A DNA stretch of 49,438 nt from NCBI GenBank assembly GCA_027020665.1, contig JALUVJ010000068.1, forward strand, positions 1-49,438, in the 5' to 3' direction. The DNA comes from Nitrospira sp. (lineage in GTDB: Bacteria > Nitrospirota > Nitrospiria > SBBL01 > JAADHI01). How positions within the stretch are numbered: position 1 is the stretch's first letter; each line of letters begins with the position of its first letter. Both the position numbers and the translations under genes were made by a program. A model generated the notes under the pieces. That model searched no databases. It was not told the DNA's origin and was given only the letters and a program-made list of their open reading frames with translations. Below are positions 1-8,932 of this stretch, in pieces.

Positions 1-2
1 TC

Positions 3-2978
3 CCTTTTGCAGTTGTGTTCCTCCTCGGTCTGGCCCTTGCCGCTTGCGTCGGAGACAAAGACGCCCCCGGTTCATCCGCACCCCCGCAAACGGTTTCGAT
101 GCGCATCAATCCGGAAGCGGCGACTTTGCCCCCCGGCGGGGAGCTTATATTCAGCGCCTCGGTTTCAGGCAGTGCGAATACGAGTGTGGACTGGACGGTT
201 CAGGAGGGGGTGGCGGGCGGTGTCGTTTTAAGCATACCCGCAAGCAATGAAGAGCAAGGTGCCGACGGCACATTTCCAAATAAAGGGCGCTATTCTGCGC
301 CGCTTTCTCCAGGCACGTATCACGTTGTGGCCACCAGCCGGGCCGACTCCGCTCAAACTGCAACGGCGATCGTGACGGTTTCTTCGGCACTGGATGCAAG
401 CTTCGGTTTAAATGGCACGATACGCACGACCTTTAGCGGGATTGATACAATCAAGGCGATGGCGGTTCAATCGAACGATGGCAAACTGGTTGTCGGCGGT
501 GCGTCTTTGGACGGTATGTTTTCCGACTTTGCCCTGGCGCGCTACCACGCCGATGGCCGTATTGATACGTCTTTTGGTGTGAACGGTGTGGTGACCACGT
601 CTTTCGGGGGCGGCGCCGGCATCAATGCCCTGGCTATTCAGGCGGACGGGAAAATTGTGGCAGGCGGCGATACCGGTGAATTCCAAAACGGGGTTTTTGC
701 TTTGGCGCGCTATAACCCGGACGGCACGCCGGATACGACCTTTGGCCCCGCATCCAGCGGCATCGTGACTGCAACCCCGGGTATCTTGGACAATAGATTG
801 AATGCCTTGAAGCTCCAGGGGGATAAGATCCTTGTGGGTGGCGTGTCCTTTGTTCCGGACGATAATATGTTCCCTTCCGTGTCACAGGGGGATGATGCCT
901 TTACTTTGATGCGCTTTAACGCCGATGGTAGCGTGGATAGCTCCTTCGGCCCGGATGGCAACGGCATTGTGAAAACCCTGATCGAGAATCAATTCGGGAC
1001 GGCGGCTTCGGCAGAGATCACGGCCCTCGAAATTCAAAGCGATGGCAAAATTCTTGCCGGCGGGGGTGTTTCTCTTTCGGGAGGCAGTTCCGTTTTGGCG
1101 CGCTATAATGCGGATGGGACGCTGGATACGACCTTTGGTATCAATGCAAACGGCTATGTTGTGACAAGTGTGAGCAGCGGCAGTGACCGGATTAATGCTT
1201 TGTTGATTCAGGATTCGGACGACAAGATTGTTGCAGGAGGTTTTGCGCTCAATAGTTTTGCCTTGCTGCGCTACACAACAGCCGGGATTGAAGATCCTTC
1301 TTTCAGTGGAGACGGGATTGTGACCACGACGATCGGCAGTGGCGGCGGGGCGCGCGTTCAGAGTCTGGTGTTTGATGCGCCCAATAACCGTATTATTGCG
1401 GGAGGGCTTGCGTTTAACGGCGTAAACAACAGCGAATTTGCCCTTGCGGCCTATAATGTATCGGACGGGGGGGTGGCCACCGCTTTTGGCACGAACGGTA
1501 TCGTGACGACGTCGGTCAGCACGGGTGCGGACGGCATTCAGGCTATGCGGCTTGAATCCGGGAAGATGATTGCGGCGGGCTTCGCATCGGACGGCGCACG
1601 CACTGATTTTGCCTTGGCGCGCTATAATAGCGACGGGAGCCTGGATTTCGACCCCGCCGCAGATCCGGCGACTGCGCCGCCGTTTGATCTTGACGGCATT
1701 GTAAAGACTGCAGTCGGCGGCGGTAGCAGCGATGAAATTAATGCCCTTGCCATTCAAGCGACGGGTGAAATCATCGCCGCAGGGTTTTCCTTTGGGGTTG
1801 ATAATGTCAAAAACAAGGATTTTGCACTGGCGCGCTATACAACGGACGGTGTGCTTGATGCAAGCTTTGGTATTTCGGGCCGCGTGACCACATCCATTTC
1901 CGGGAGCCCCAATACGGCCGATGATGTGATCAATGCCATCGCTTTGCAAGCGGATGGGAAGATTGTCGTCGGCGGGTCTGCTTTTCAAGGCAACGTGGGT
2001 GCGAGTGATGATTTTGCTTTGGCGCGTTACCTGCCTGACGGCAGCCTCGATACGACTTTTGGCAGCGGTGCGAATGGTATCGTGACACGGATCAACACGG
2101 CCAGCGATGAAGTCATTAACGGCTTGGCTTTGCAAAACGACCAGAAAATTGTTGTGGCTGGTACGGCCTTTACCGGTGTGAACCATAATTTTATTGTCGG
2201 GCGTTACAATGCAAACGGCACCCTGGACACCTCTTTTGATTCCGATGGCATCGTTACGACCCCAATCGGGGCGGGGAGCAGCTTTTCCGAAGCGATGGTC
2301 ATAGAACACAACGATACCAATACTGTGCTGGACGATAAGATTATCCTTGCGGGCAGTGCGGAAATGCTTGTCGCCGGGAATGGGGAGGATGAAGAAGAAA
2401 CGACCCTTGATTTTGCCCTGGTCCGTTATAATGCCGATGGAAGTTTGGATACCGGATTCGGTGTGAACGGGATTGTTACCACTCCGGTCGGTTCGGGCCA
2501 TGATTTTGCGGAGACGGTGATCATCCAAAGTGACGGGAAGCTGCTTGTCGCAGGCAGCGTTTTTTCGGATGAGGCGCCGGAGCAGTTTGCCCTGGTTCGT
2601 TACAATGCGGATGGCGGTTTGGATACCGCATTTGGAAATAACGGTATCGTGATGACGCCATTGGGCAATACGGAGCTTCGAAGGAACGCACAAGCTTTTG
2701 CCCTGGCGATTCAGCCCTCGGACGGCAAGATTGTCGTCGGCGGGTTTTCATTCGGTACATTGACCGGCCGCGATTTTACGCTCGTTCGTTACAATACCGA
2801 CGGCACCTTGGATACCGGTTTTGGTGTGGCGGGTATTGAAATTTCCCCCTTCAGTGCGCAGATGGATGAAATTCACGCGCTGTCTGTTTTATCCGACGGA
2901 ACGATCCTTGCGGGTGGATTTATCACAAATGACAGTGGTGAAAACACCGATTTTTATCTCGCGGCCTACACGCCTTAA
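3..2978 (+). CDS. Delta-60 repeat lipoprotein, 5'-truncated by window edge
   Basis: Large surface or secreted beta-propeller-like protein of unknown substrate. The frame is open to the left edge. The first residues form the end of a lipoprotein signal peptide with lipobox LAAC, so the true start lies just outside the window; the GTG at 15 is inside the signal. A short Ig-like stretch follows (about residues 25-110), and then about fourteen copies of a ~60-residue unit. Each unit reads roughly [ST]FG-x-x-G-[IV]-V-T-T ... INALAIQ-x-DGKI-x-AGG ... FALARYN-x-DG-x-LD, which is the delta-60 (TIGR02608) signature. Such proteins are usually outer-membrane-anchored or exported. The TAA stop lies in a copy of the dispersed repeat. 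Confidence 0.9.
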   Translation, partial: PFAVVFLLGLALAACVGDKDAPGSSAPPQTVSMRINPEAATLPPGGELIFSASVSGSANTSVDWTVQEGVAGGVVLSIPASNEEQGADGTFPNKGRYSAPLSPGTYHVVATSRADSAQTATAIVTVSSALDASFGLNGTIRTTFSGIDTIKAMAVQSNDGKLVVGGASLDGMFSDFALARYHADGRIDTSFGVNGVVTTSFGGGAGINALAIQADGKIVAGGDTGEFQNGVFALARYNPDGTPDTTFGPASSGIVTATPGILDNRLNALKLQGDKILVGGVSFVPDDNMFPSVSQGDDAFTLMRFNADGSVDSSFGPDGNGIVKTLIENQFGTAASAEITALEIQSDGKILAGGGVSLSGGSSVLARYNADGTLDTTFGINANGYVVTSVSSGSDRINALLIQDSDDKIVAGGFALNSFALLRYTTAGIEDPSFSGDGIVTTTIGSGGGARVQSLVFDAPNNRIIAGGLAFNGVNNSEFALAAYNVSDGGVATAFGTNGIVTTSVSTGADGIQAMRLESGKMIAAGFASDGARTDFALARYNSDGSLDFDPAADPATAPPFDLDGIVKTAVGGGSSDEINALAIQATGEIIAAGFSFGVDNVKNKDFALARYTTDGVLDASFGISGRVTTSISGSPNTADDVINAIALQADGKIVVGGSAFQGNVGASDDFALARYLPDGSLDTTFGSGANGIVTRINTASDEVINGLALQNDQKIVVAGTAFTGVNHNFIVGRYNANGTLDTSFDSDGIVTTPIGAGSSFSEAMVIEHNDTNTVLDDKIILAGSAEMLVAGNGEDEEETTLDFALVRYNADGSLDTGFGVNGIVTTPVGSGHDFAETVIIQSDGKLLVAGSVFSDEAPEQFALVRYNADGGLDTAFGNNGIVMTPLGNTELRRNAQAFALAIQPSDGKIVVGGFSFGTLTGRDFTLVRYNTDGTLDTGFGVAGIEISPFSAQMDEIHALSVLSDGTILAGGFITNDSGENTDFYLAAYTP

Positions 2979-3000
2979 GGAAGCTCTGAATACGCCGGGG
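2975..3000 (+). repeat. Dispersed intergenic repeat, copy 1
   Basis: Begins TTAAGGAAGCTCTGAA and ends in a GCCGGGG segment. It matches the core AAGGAAGCTCTGATTAAG found in several other intergenic gaps of this window. Its TTAA contains the stop codon of the delta-60 gene. Confidence 0.6.
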
Positions 3001-3007
3001 TAGCCCC

Positions 3008-5587
3008 TCAAAAAGATTGTCCTACATTGAGGTAATAATGGGCTTTTTGCTCATCCTCTCTCGGAGAGGCAATGGGCACGGCCACATCCGCACGCAGGAT
3101 GGTGGGATAAACCCCGAAAAGATCCACAAAAAAACGAAGCCCCACACCGACATCCGATTTGAATTGATGGACTTTAAACACATTGTGAGAGTCGTCTACC
3201 ATGCCGGTATCCGTGAAAATCACGCCTTGCCAGGTGTGTGTATGGATGAGGCTTAGAAAGTTGATGTCCGTTTCGTAAAAAACCGGGAATCGATACTCCA
3301 ATGAAAAAAGAGACATATTTTCGCCTTCAAAAACAAGGGGAGTATAGCCCCGCATTGCGTTGGAGCCCCCCAAATAAAAACGGCTGTTTTCAAAGAGTTT
3401 GCCGACAGACTGACCGATAAACATCCGGACGCCGATTTCGCGATAATTCGAAAAAGCAATGATGCGTCTCAAATCGATTTTCAATAGGAGTGAGTTGTCG
3501 TAGATGTTTGAAGTCACTTGCTGGTTGTAGGTCAATCCCACGGATAAAGAGGGAAAGGTGGTGGTGAGGCGTTGAACCGATTCAGTCAAAAGGGGGGTGT
3601 CCGAAAAGACGTATTTGTAACCTAGAGAGATAAAGCCCGCTTCTTCTCCAAGACGGTCTTGTTTCGGGTTGGCCTCAATTTTTTCATGGGTGAGGCCCGT
3701 GCTAAGGATATGCTTTTTTCTCAGGGTGCGGGAATAACCCAGATGCGCAAAATTACTGGAATCGCTCTGTGAAAATGAAATCCGGATCCAGTTTTTAGTA
3801 TCGTATAAGCGTTGGAACAGCAAACCTGCGCCATAACTTAAAAAGCGGGTTTGGAAATCATAATTGAAATTAAATTGATCCAGTAACACCTTCCACTTGT
3901 GTGGAGAACGGTTATTCAGGCGATTGGGATCATTTGAAAGTTTGTGGGGATCGAGCTCCACGCTTTTGACCGGGGTCCGTGTTTTCAAAGTAAAACGATG
4001 GGTTTCGCCGATGCCGTCCCAGACCAAGGGAGTTTTTGAGCCGTCATCTCCGTGAACGCTGACTTGCAGCGGTTCGATGCCTTCGCCGTTTTTTTTGACC
4101 CGGATGGCGGTTTCATACATCCCGTTGACGTCTTTGGTTTCAACTTCGACAATTTCAAAATCCAATTTGAGTCGCGTGCGGAGCCATTGATCGATCAGCC
4201 AATCCCAGTCCTGAGCGGTCGTTTCGGAAAGCACTTCCCTGAAGGGTTTTGCCGACTTGTCTTCTTGAGCCAAATAGGCGGAAAGCGCACGATCCATCAT
4301 TTCATTGCCCAAAAGGCTTCTGAGTTTTGAAAAGATATTGGGACTTTCGGAGGGAGGATTATTAAAAAAACGGACATCTTCGCTGACGATGGGAGGGACC
4401 GATTCACGAAAATAAACCTGCCGGAGCGGAAGCGTGGGAGAGTAGAGGATTTGATCGATTAAGGGAATGAAAGCGATGGGTCTTAACCATTCTTCCAGGT
4501 TAAAGGTTTTTCCGTGACGATCCTGCATAAAGGCTTCCGCATCTTGTTTGGCCAGGCATTCGATGACCCACCAGGCTTCATCAGGGCGTTTTTCACGCCA
4601 AAGCAAACGATAGAGTCCATAGGCCAAGCTGGCTTCATGGAAACGCTTGAGCGTCGGAAAGACTTTGAAGAGGCGATTATTAATATAAAGCATGTTTGTA
4701 CCCGGGGTACTGAGATCCTGGTATAGTCCCGCGCCGGTTAATTGCAGTGCGGTCGGCGGCGGCGCGCCAAAACGTTTGATATAAAATTGCAGGGCCACTT
4801 CTGTTAAATCAATCACTTGTCTGGCGTAACGCGCATCTTTTGACAAGGCATGATACGTAATTTCAATCGGTCCGACTTTTGTTTCATAGACACTCAAGTT
4901 ACGGCCGATCGAAAGAGAAAAAAGGGCGAGGTTTTCCGCTTCCATCCTCAAGGTTTGTCGGTCGCCTTCAATGCGCTCCAGGGATGGCGGTCTTGATCCA
5001 ATCAGATGCAGGTCTTTTTTGAGCGTCATTTGAATACGGTAATGACTCTTTTGCGGTGTGTCTTGAAACTTCCATTCTCCCCGATCGAAATTGGCTAAGT
5101 AAGGATGCCAGCCGCCTTGCAGGGCAACGAGATCTTCATAATATGCAAAGGGCCCCCATTTTTCCGGAATTTTGGTTTTAAACCGGACGGAGAATTTGAA
5201 TTTTTCCAGCGGTAAAATAGCTGCTTCCGGGATGACTTTGATGATGATGCTTCTTTGGTAAACAACGGGGAAAAACGGGAGTGTCCGTTTTTCGGTGTCT
5301 TGAATGGAGAGAATGTCTATCCCTCCGGGATTGAACGCGACGGGATAGGCCTTGCGGTAGAAAGAAATATCCAGATCCGGGTGTTTCCCGCGATAGAGAT
5401 TCGGATACAAAAAGAGATACAATTCAGAGACCGGCTTTGTTCCGGTATTGACAAAGGTAATGGTTTCATGGCCTTCGATCTGATGGGTTTCTTCTTGATA
5501 ATCTGCAATGATGTTATAAGATGGAGGTTCGGCCAGTGCAGGATCCGAAAGAAGAAACCCCAGGATCAAAAGAGGAATGCGTCTCAT
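3008..5587 (-). CDS. Degenerate M1-peptidase-like domain fused to an Omp85/D15 beta-barrel
   Basis: 859 residues. A signal peptide (1-19, ending PALA) precedes an M1-aminopeptidase-like region (about 25-560). In the active-site stretch the zinc motif HExxH appears as His317-Glu318 but the second His is replaced by Leu321. A DEAWWVIECLA stretch (336-346) corresponds to the downstream glutamate segment. Peptidase activity is therefore doubtful. The C-terminal ~295 residues are an outer-membrane surface-antigen (Omp85/BamA, D15) barrel: alternating strands, an RGY motif, a late GVGLRFFVDLFG strand and a terminal aromatic Phe. I infer an outer-membrane protein with a periplasmic pseudo-peptidase used for binding, assembly or secretion. 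It is single, with no adjacent bam or tam genes. An extended -10 promoter abuts the ATG. Confidence 0.8.
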   Translation of the reverse strand: MRRIPLLILGFLLSDPALAEPPSYNIIADYQEETHQIEGHETITFVNTGTKPVSELYLFLYPNLYRGKHPDLDISFYRKAYPVAFNPGGIDILSIQDTEKRTLPFFPVVYQRSIIIKVIPEAAILPLEKFKFSVRFKTKIPEKWGPFAYYEDLVALQGGWHPYLANFDRGEWKFQDTPQKSHYRIQMTLKKDLHLIGSRPPSLERIEGDRQTLRMEAENLALFSLSIGRNLSVYETKVGPIEITYHALSKDARYARQVIDLTEVALQFYIKRFGAPPPTALQLTGAGLYQDLSTPGTNMLYINNRLFKVFPTLKRFHEASLAYGLYRLLWREKRPDEAWWVIECLAKQDAEAFMQDRHGKTFNLEEWLRPIAFIPLIDQILYSPTLPLRQVYFRESVPPIVSEDVRFFNNPPSESPNIFSKLRSLLGNEMMDRALSAYLAQEDKSAKPFREVLSETTAQDWDWLIDQWLRTRLKLDFEIVEVETKDVNGMYETAIRVKKNGEGIEPLQVSVHGDDGSKTPLVWDGIGETHRFTLKTRTPVKSVELDPHKLSNDPNRLNNRSPHKWKVLLDQFNFNYDFQTRFLSYGAGLLFQRLYDTKNWIRISFSQSDSSNFAHLGYSRTLRKKHILSTGLTHEKIEANPKQDRLGEEAGFISLGYKYVFSDTPLLTESVQRLTTTFPSLSVGLTYNQQVTSNIYDNSLLLKIDLRRIIAFSNYREIGVRMFIGQSVGKLFENSRFYLGGSNAMRGYTPLVFEGENMSLFSLEYRFPVFYETDINFLSLIHTHTWQGVIFTDTGMVDDSHNVFKVHQFKSDVGVGLRFFVDLFGVYPTILRADVAVPIASPREDEQKAHYYLNVGQSF

Positions 5588-5593
5588 TGTTTT

Positions 5594-5602
5594 ATTATAC
5601 CA
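5594..5602 (-). promoter_or_regulatory. Extended -10 promoter of the M1-Omp85 gene (likely leaderless)
   Basis: On the minus strand the sequence reads TGG-TATAAT-AAAACA-ATG. This is a perfect -10 hexamer with the TGn extension and only a weak -35. Six bases separate the hexamer from the ATG, which would place transcription start at or next to the start codon. No Shine-Dalgarno sequence can fit. Confidence 0.5.
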
Positions 5603-5988
5603 AGCTGCGATGGATTTGCCTGAAGTGAGGCCAAAGACTTGTTGGTCTTACGAATTTACAGAATAATGCCGTTTTAGGTAATAATTCAATATAATTTATC
5701 TTTTAGTAGTTTGCTGTTTAAAAAGGGCGTTTTGCCCTTGGTCTATGAAGGTGCTTTATGTTATTAGGTCGGCGTTTGAACTTTTTGCGGTGGAGGAACG
5801 AATCTTTGCCGCAAGGTTCGAATGAAACTTTACAGAAGGATCGTTTGGGGTCAGCTTCAGTATTGTCATCCCGAATTTGGATTTTGATCTCCCTGTTGAA
5901 GTGATAGTAAGCGTATATCCGGATGTGAGCCAAGAGGGCTCCATCCCCGCGTTTTTGAGATGACACGGACAACGCCGTCCCCTTTTAA
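5603..5988. other. Intergenic stretch without a convincing gene
   Basis: About 385 bases between two divergent genes. Minus-strand open frames of 62 and 84 codons exist, but neither has a good ribosome-binding site or a recognisable family. A hairpin at 5723-5739 could end a minus-strand transcript. Near 5965-5990 the minus strand carries GGGGACGG...TTGTCC, a REP-like small hairpin preceded by AATTAAAA. Confidence 0.4.
5718..5739 (-). terminator. Possible minus-strand intrinsic terminator
   Basis: Inverted arms AAGGGC and GCCCTT with a five-base loop. On the minus strand the stem is followed by a short T-run. No certain gene lies immediately upstream of it on that strand. Confidence 0.3.
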
Positions 5989-6540
5989 TTGAGATTCTTC
6001 ACCTTGAGTGCCGTTTTTCGCAAAGTTTTTCTGGGTTTTTCATCTTTTGCCTTGCTCGTCGTCCTTTCCGTCTCCCCCGTGTTGGGCGGACAAGCCGTGC
6101 TTTCGTGGTTTCCCAATGCGGAGCCGGATCTTGCGGGTTATGTGCTGTACTATAAAGACGATTCAAACAATCTCCCGCTCACAAAAACACAATATACTGA
6201 AAAAATCGTGATCTCCGGGCAGCAAACGGGCTACACAAAAACGGGACTCGGTGATGGAACCCACCGTTTTGCCTTAACGGCGTTTGATAGCGCTTCCAAT
6301 GAAAGCGGCTTATCGGAGGTTGTGTACAAAATACTTCCCTCGTCCCAGGTGCTGCGAGATGAGCCAACAACGGGAGGGGGCGGCGGATGCGGACTGGTGC
6401 TTCCAAGATCCGGCGGGAGTCCTCCGGCCGGCCCGGGTGATGCCGCTGAAATGCTGATTCTCTGCTCGGTCCTTTTTATTTTGTTTCTTAAGAAAGCATT
6501 TCGTGCGGATTTGCATCCATCCGTTTGGCGAAGGGGATAA
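5989..6540 (+). CDS. Fibronectin type III domain protein with Cys-containing C-terminal sorting tail
   Basis: About 183 residues. An N-terminal hydrophobic signal (residues ~13-34) is followed by one fibronectin-III-like domain (~36-116; LSWFPNAEPDLAGYVLYYK and YKTGLGDGTHRFALTAFDS-type strands). A glycine-rich GGGGGCG stretch, a hydrophobic helix (~152-167) and a basic end follow. The Gly-Cys/transmembrane/basic arrangement resembles tripartite C-terminal protein-sorting signals such as the MYXO-CTERM-like classes, but I cannot name the class. The start is uncertain: TTG at 5989 or TTG at 6004, both without a strong Shine-Dalgarno. It converges with a PEP-CTERM gene downstream. Confidence 0.65.
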   Translation: MRFFTLSAVFRKVFLGFSSFALLVVLSVSPVLGGQAVLSWFPNAEPDLAGYVLYYKDDSNNLPLTKTQYTEKIVISGQQTGYTKTGLGDGTHRFALTAFDSASNESGLSEVVYKILPSSQVLRDEPTTGGGGGCGLVLPRSGGSPPAGPGDAAEMLILCSVLFILFLKKAFRADLHPSVWRRG

Positions 6541-6579
6541 AAGGAATAAGGACGCAACCGCGTTCAACGGATGGCGGAT

Positions 6580-7248
6580 TTACGCTCTATGTGCGTCTTT
6601 CCCGGCGACATCATCTTGTTTTAAATACCGCCATGCCATCAGAGCCAGCAAACCCGAAGCCAAAAGGGCAAAAGTTCCCGGTTCCGGGACAGGGGCAACA
6701 CTTCCGGCGGCTGCAAAAACAAGATTATCCATGATGGTATTGGTTCTGCGGATGGAATATGCCCTGTTGATTTCCTGGTCCCAGCGCAGCCAAGTGATGG
6801 CGGTCCACTCCGGACCGGAAAAGCTGAATAATCCGACGGTATCGATCGTCAGTGCTCCGCCGTTCGAAGAAGTGAAGATCGACTTGCCCGGATTCCAGGC
6901 AATTTTGTCTGTCGCGCGAAAGCGCGTTAAAATATCAAAACTGATCAAATCAAAAGCAGCGCCGCCCAAATACTCAAAAGTGTAGGGGTTCGAGGGCGTA
7001 TTGCCGCTGATTCGGTGGTTTCTCAAGTTTTGAGATTCACCGACATAGTTTTCACAGATATCTACGTTGCGCTCGGCGCTTACGGTCATCCCATTTTCCG
7101 AGTAACTTGCAGGCGGGTTACTGCAACTGTAAGAGAGGGTATCAAACGTCATGGTTAAAGGCGTTGCTTCAAGCCGGCGCGGATTTCCGAGGATTAAGAC
7201 AGAGAAAAGCATCAACGACAAGAAAAAAAATAGCACGTTCTTCATCAT
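6580..7248 (-). CDS. PEP-CTERM sorting domain protein
   Basis: 222 residues with an N-terminal signal peptide (~1-29), an unrecognised exported middle domain, and a C-terminal PEP-CTERM tail: VPEPGTFALLASGLLALMAW, then a short basic segment. Such proteins are processed by an exosortase and linked to envelope or exopolysaccharide export; no exosortase is visible here. The ATG at 7248 has a very strong AGGAGG site seven bases upstream. A good sigma-70 promoter with a 30-base palindrome just upstream of it lies at 7366-7436, leaving a leader of about 110 nucleotides. Confidence 0.88.
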   Translation of the reverse strand: MMKNVLFFFLSLMLFSVLILGNPRRLEATPLTMTFDTLSYSCSNPPASYSENGMTVSAERNVDICENYVGESQNLRNHRISGNTPSNPYTFEYLGGAAFDLISFDILTRFRATDKIAWNPGKSIFTSSNGGALTIDTVGLFSFSGPEWTAITWLRWDQEINRAYSIRRTNTIMDNLVFAAAGSVAPVPEPGTFALLASGLLALMAWRYLKQDDVAGKDAHRA

Positions 7249-7365
7249 TATTTCCTCCTGTTTCGAAAAAATACGGCATGGCCCGCCTGTTCTAAGCCGC
7301 GATCATCACGCGCAGAAAAGGTCAGGAGTTTTTTAGATGGATAACCTTACTTAAAAACAAGGAAT

Positions 7366-7394
7366 ATTAATACTGATGCATGGATATTTGTCAA
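7366..7394 (-). promoter_or_regulatory. Sigma-70 promoter of the PEP-CTERM gene
   Basis: Minus strand: TTGACA (7389-7394), 17-base spacer, ATTAAT (7366-7371). The -35 is perfect and spacing is optimal. The nearest downstream gene in this direction is the PEP-CTERM gene. Confidence 0.65.
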
Positions 7395-7406
7395 GCCCTT
7401 TTCTTG

Positions 7407-7436
7407 TTTCAAATTCCGCGATTGCGGAATTTGAAA
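7407..7436 (-). promoter_or_regulatory. 30-bp perfect palindrome upstream of the PEP-CTERM promoter
   Basis: Perfect 13-base arms (TTTCAAATTCCGC / GCGGAATTTGAAA) around a 4-base centre. Read on the minus strand, its CAATCGCGGAATTTG half is followed after exactly 15 bases by TTGACAAAT. The same arrangement recurs at 19715-19761, so it is more likely an operator or activator site than a terminator. No T-run follows on either strand. Confidence 0.6.
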
Positions 7437-7627
7437 CCGCCGAAAAATAAATACGAAGGTTTGCTAAAAAGCATTAAATTGATCGATCGCCTATTGAGGC
7501 GAAAGACTTCAGGGGCGCCTACTTCGGGAAAAATTGTTCCCGCCCATCCAAAGCCAATCTAGGGCGCTTAAGCTTGACATCGTGAGTGGCATGGCCTACT
7601 ATCTCCCTACTTTTTGGGGGGTCAGAC

Positions 7628-8608
7628 GTGGAAAACATGGATCAGGTTTGGTCTGATCACAAGGAGTTCTTGTCTGAAGCGGAAATCCAAATTCAGAAAG
7701 GACTGCATTCCAAAGTTGCGCTGGTCAACAAGGTAACCCATCATATTTTGAACAGTGGTGGAAAGCGGATTCGTCCGCTCCTGCTCATCATCAGCGCCCA
7801 TCTTTGCAACTATCTCGACAAAGAGCGTATTTACCTGGCCGGTGGCGTTGTGGAGTTCATCCATACCGCGACTCTGTTGCACGACGATGTTATTGACAAT
7901 GCCGAAATTCGTCGGGGCATTGCGCCCGCCCGTATTCTATGGGGCAATCAGGCCAGTATTTTAGTCGGAGATTACCTTTATACGCTGGCCCTTTCTCATG
8001 CGGTTCAGATGGATAACTTTGAAATCAATGACCTGCTGGCAACCACCTGCCTGCGCATGGCCGAAGGCGAGACCTTGCAGTTGTCGCATAACGGCGACCT
8101 GAATCTGACCGAAGCGACGTATCTGGAGATCATTGAGTACAAAACGGCCATGCTCATCTCCGCCAGTTGTCGGCTGGGGGCCATTATTGCCAAAGCACCC
8201 GAAGCGAAGAAGGATGCGCTGAGCCGTTTTGGGAAAAATATCGGGATCGCTTTTCAAGTGGCGGATGATACCTTGGACTATGTGGCGGACGGGGACCGAC
8301 TCGGAAAGTCGCTTGGGGAGGATCTCAAAGAGGGGAAGATTACGCTGCCTTTGCTTCACTTGCTGCATCATTGTAAAAAAGAAGACCGGCGTTGGCTGAA
8401 TGCGGTCATGGATGCTGAACGTTTTGAGCAGGATGATCTTAAAAAAGTCATTGCCTTAATGCAGTCGCACGGATCGATTGATTATGCGGTAAAAAAGGCA
8501 CAGGGCTATACGGAAGATGCAAAAGCGGCCTTAGCTGTTTTCCCGGATTCCCCGCAACGCCGCTCCCTCATGACCATTGCCGACTATGTTGTGCAACGGG
8601 ATTATTAG
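7628..8608 (+). CDS. ispB: Polyprenyl diphosphate synthase (IspB-type)
   Basis: Trans-isoprenyl diphosphate synthase that condenses isopentenyl diphosphate with an allylic diphosphate to make the long polyprenyl tail of a quinone. Visible family marks are GGKRIRPLL, the first Asp-rich motif LLHDDVID, and the second Asp-rich motif FQVADDTLDY. The length (~326 residues) fits the family. An in-frame GTG at 7586 exists, but GTG 7628 sits six bases after a GGGGGG Shine-Dalgarno-like run and gives the expected N-terminus; ATG 7637 is a third option. The product specificity (octa- versus other chain length) cannot be read from sequence. The gene appears monocistronic. Confidence 0.88.
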   Translation: MENMDQVWSDHKEFLSEAEIQIQKGLHSKVALVNKVTHHILNSGGKRIRPLLLIISAHLCNYLDKERIYLAGGVVEFIHTATLLHDDVIDNAEIRRGIAPARILWGNQASILVGDYLYTLALSHAVQMDNFEINDLLATTCLRMAEGETLQLSHNGDLNLTEATYLEIIEYKTAMLISASCRLGAIIAKAPEAKKDALSRFGKNIGIAFQVADDTLDYVADGDRLGKSLGEDLKEGKITLPLLHLLHHCKKEDRRWLNAVMDAERFEQDDLKKVIALMQSHGSIDYAVKKAQGYTEDAKAALAVFPDSPQRRSLMTIADYVVQRDY

Positions 8609-8635
8609 GTTTCTTCCTCAACATATGCTCTCGCT

Positions 8636-8932
8636 TTACCTTCCTGGTACCACTTCGACGCTGAGTGAAATCTCGCGCAGTATGTTTGCCACCCGCTCAC
8701 AGGCACTCACCTCTCCTTCGAAGCAGACGGCCTTGCCTTTTGTGTGAATTTCCACGGTGATTTCAAAAGCGGCTTGCAGCGAGGCGCCGGTCGCTTTTTG
8801 GATTTGGAAGATCACTTCGTCAAAAGTATGCACATCGTCATTAAAAATGATCACCTGCCAGGGAAAAGCCGCTTCGACGGCTTCATCGCTGACGGTAAAA
8901 ACATCTGGGCGATCGAGTACGTCCGGGTTCAT
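8636..8932 (-). CDS. clpS: ATP-dependent Clp protease adaptor ClpS
   Basis: 98 residues. ClpS delivers N-degron substrates to ClpA/ClpC. The core [17 protein letters not shown], the HTKGKAVC segment and the terminal LSVEV strand are typical of the family and include the substrate-pocket Asp/His region. The start is the ATG at 8932, which overlaps the stop of the upstream DUF255 gene by ATGA, implying translational coupling. The longer frame upstream is only the end of that gene in another register. No clpA is seen in the window. Confidence 0.88.
   Translation of the reverse strand: MNPDVLDRPDVFTVSDEAVEAAFPWQVIIFNDDVHTFDEVIFQIQKATGASLQAAFEITVEIHTKGKAVCFEGEVSACERVANILREISLSVEVVPGR

Noticed and set aside
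882-2693. 603-codon open frame on the minus strand
   Set aside because: It is the antisense of the delta-60 repeats. Its composition is His/Arg/Lys-rich with no family pattern, while the plus frame has clear repeats and a signal peptide.
6503-6985. 160-codon plus-strand frame
   Set aside because: It lies antisense to the PEP-CTERM gene, which has a signal peptide, sorting tail, strong ribosome-binding site and promoter.
7407-7436. Palindrome as an intrinsic terminator
   Set aside because: No T-run follows on either strand, and a related site with identical spacing to TTGACAAAT lies upstream of another gene.
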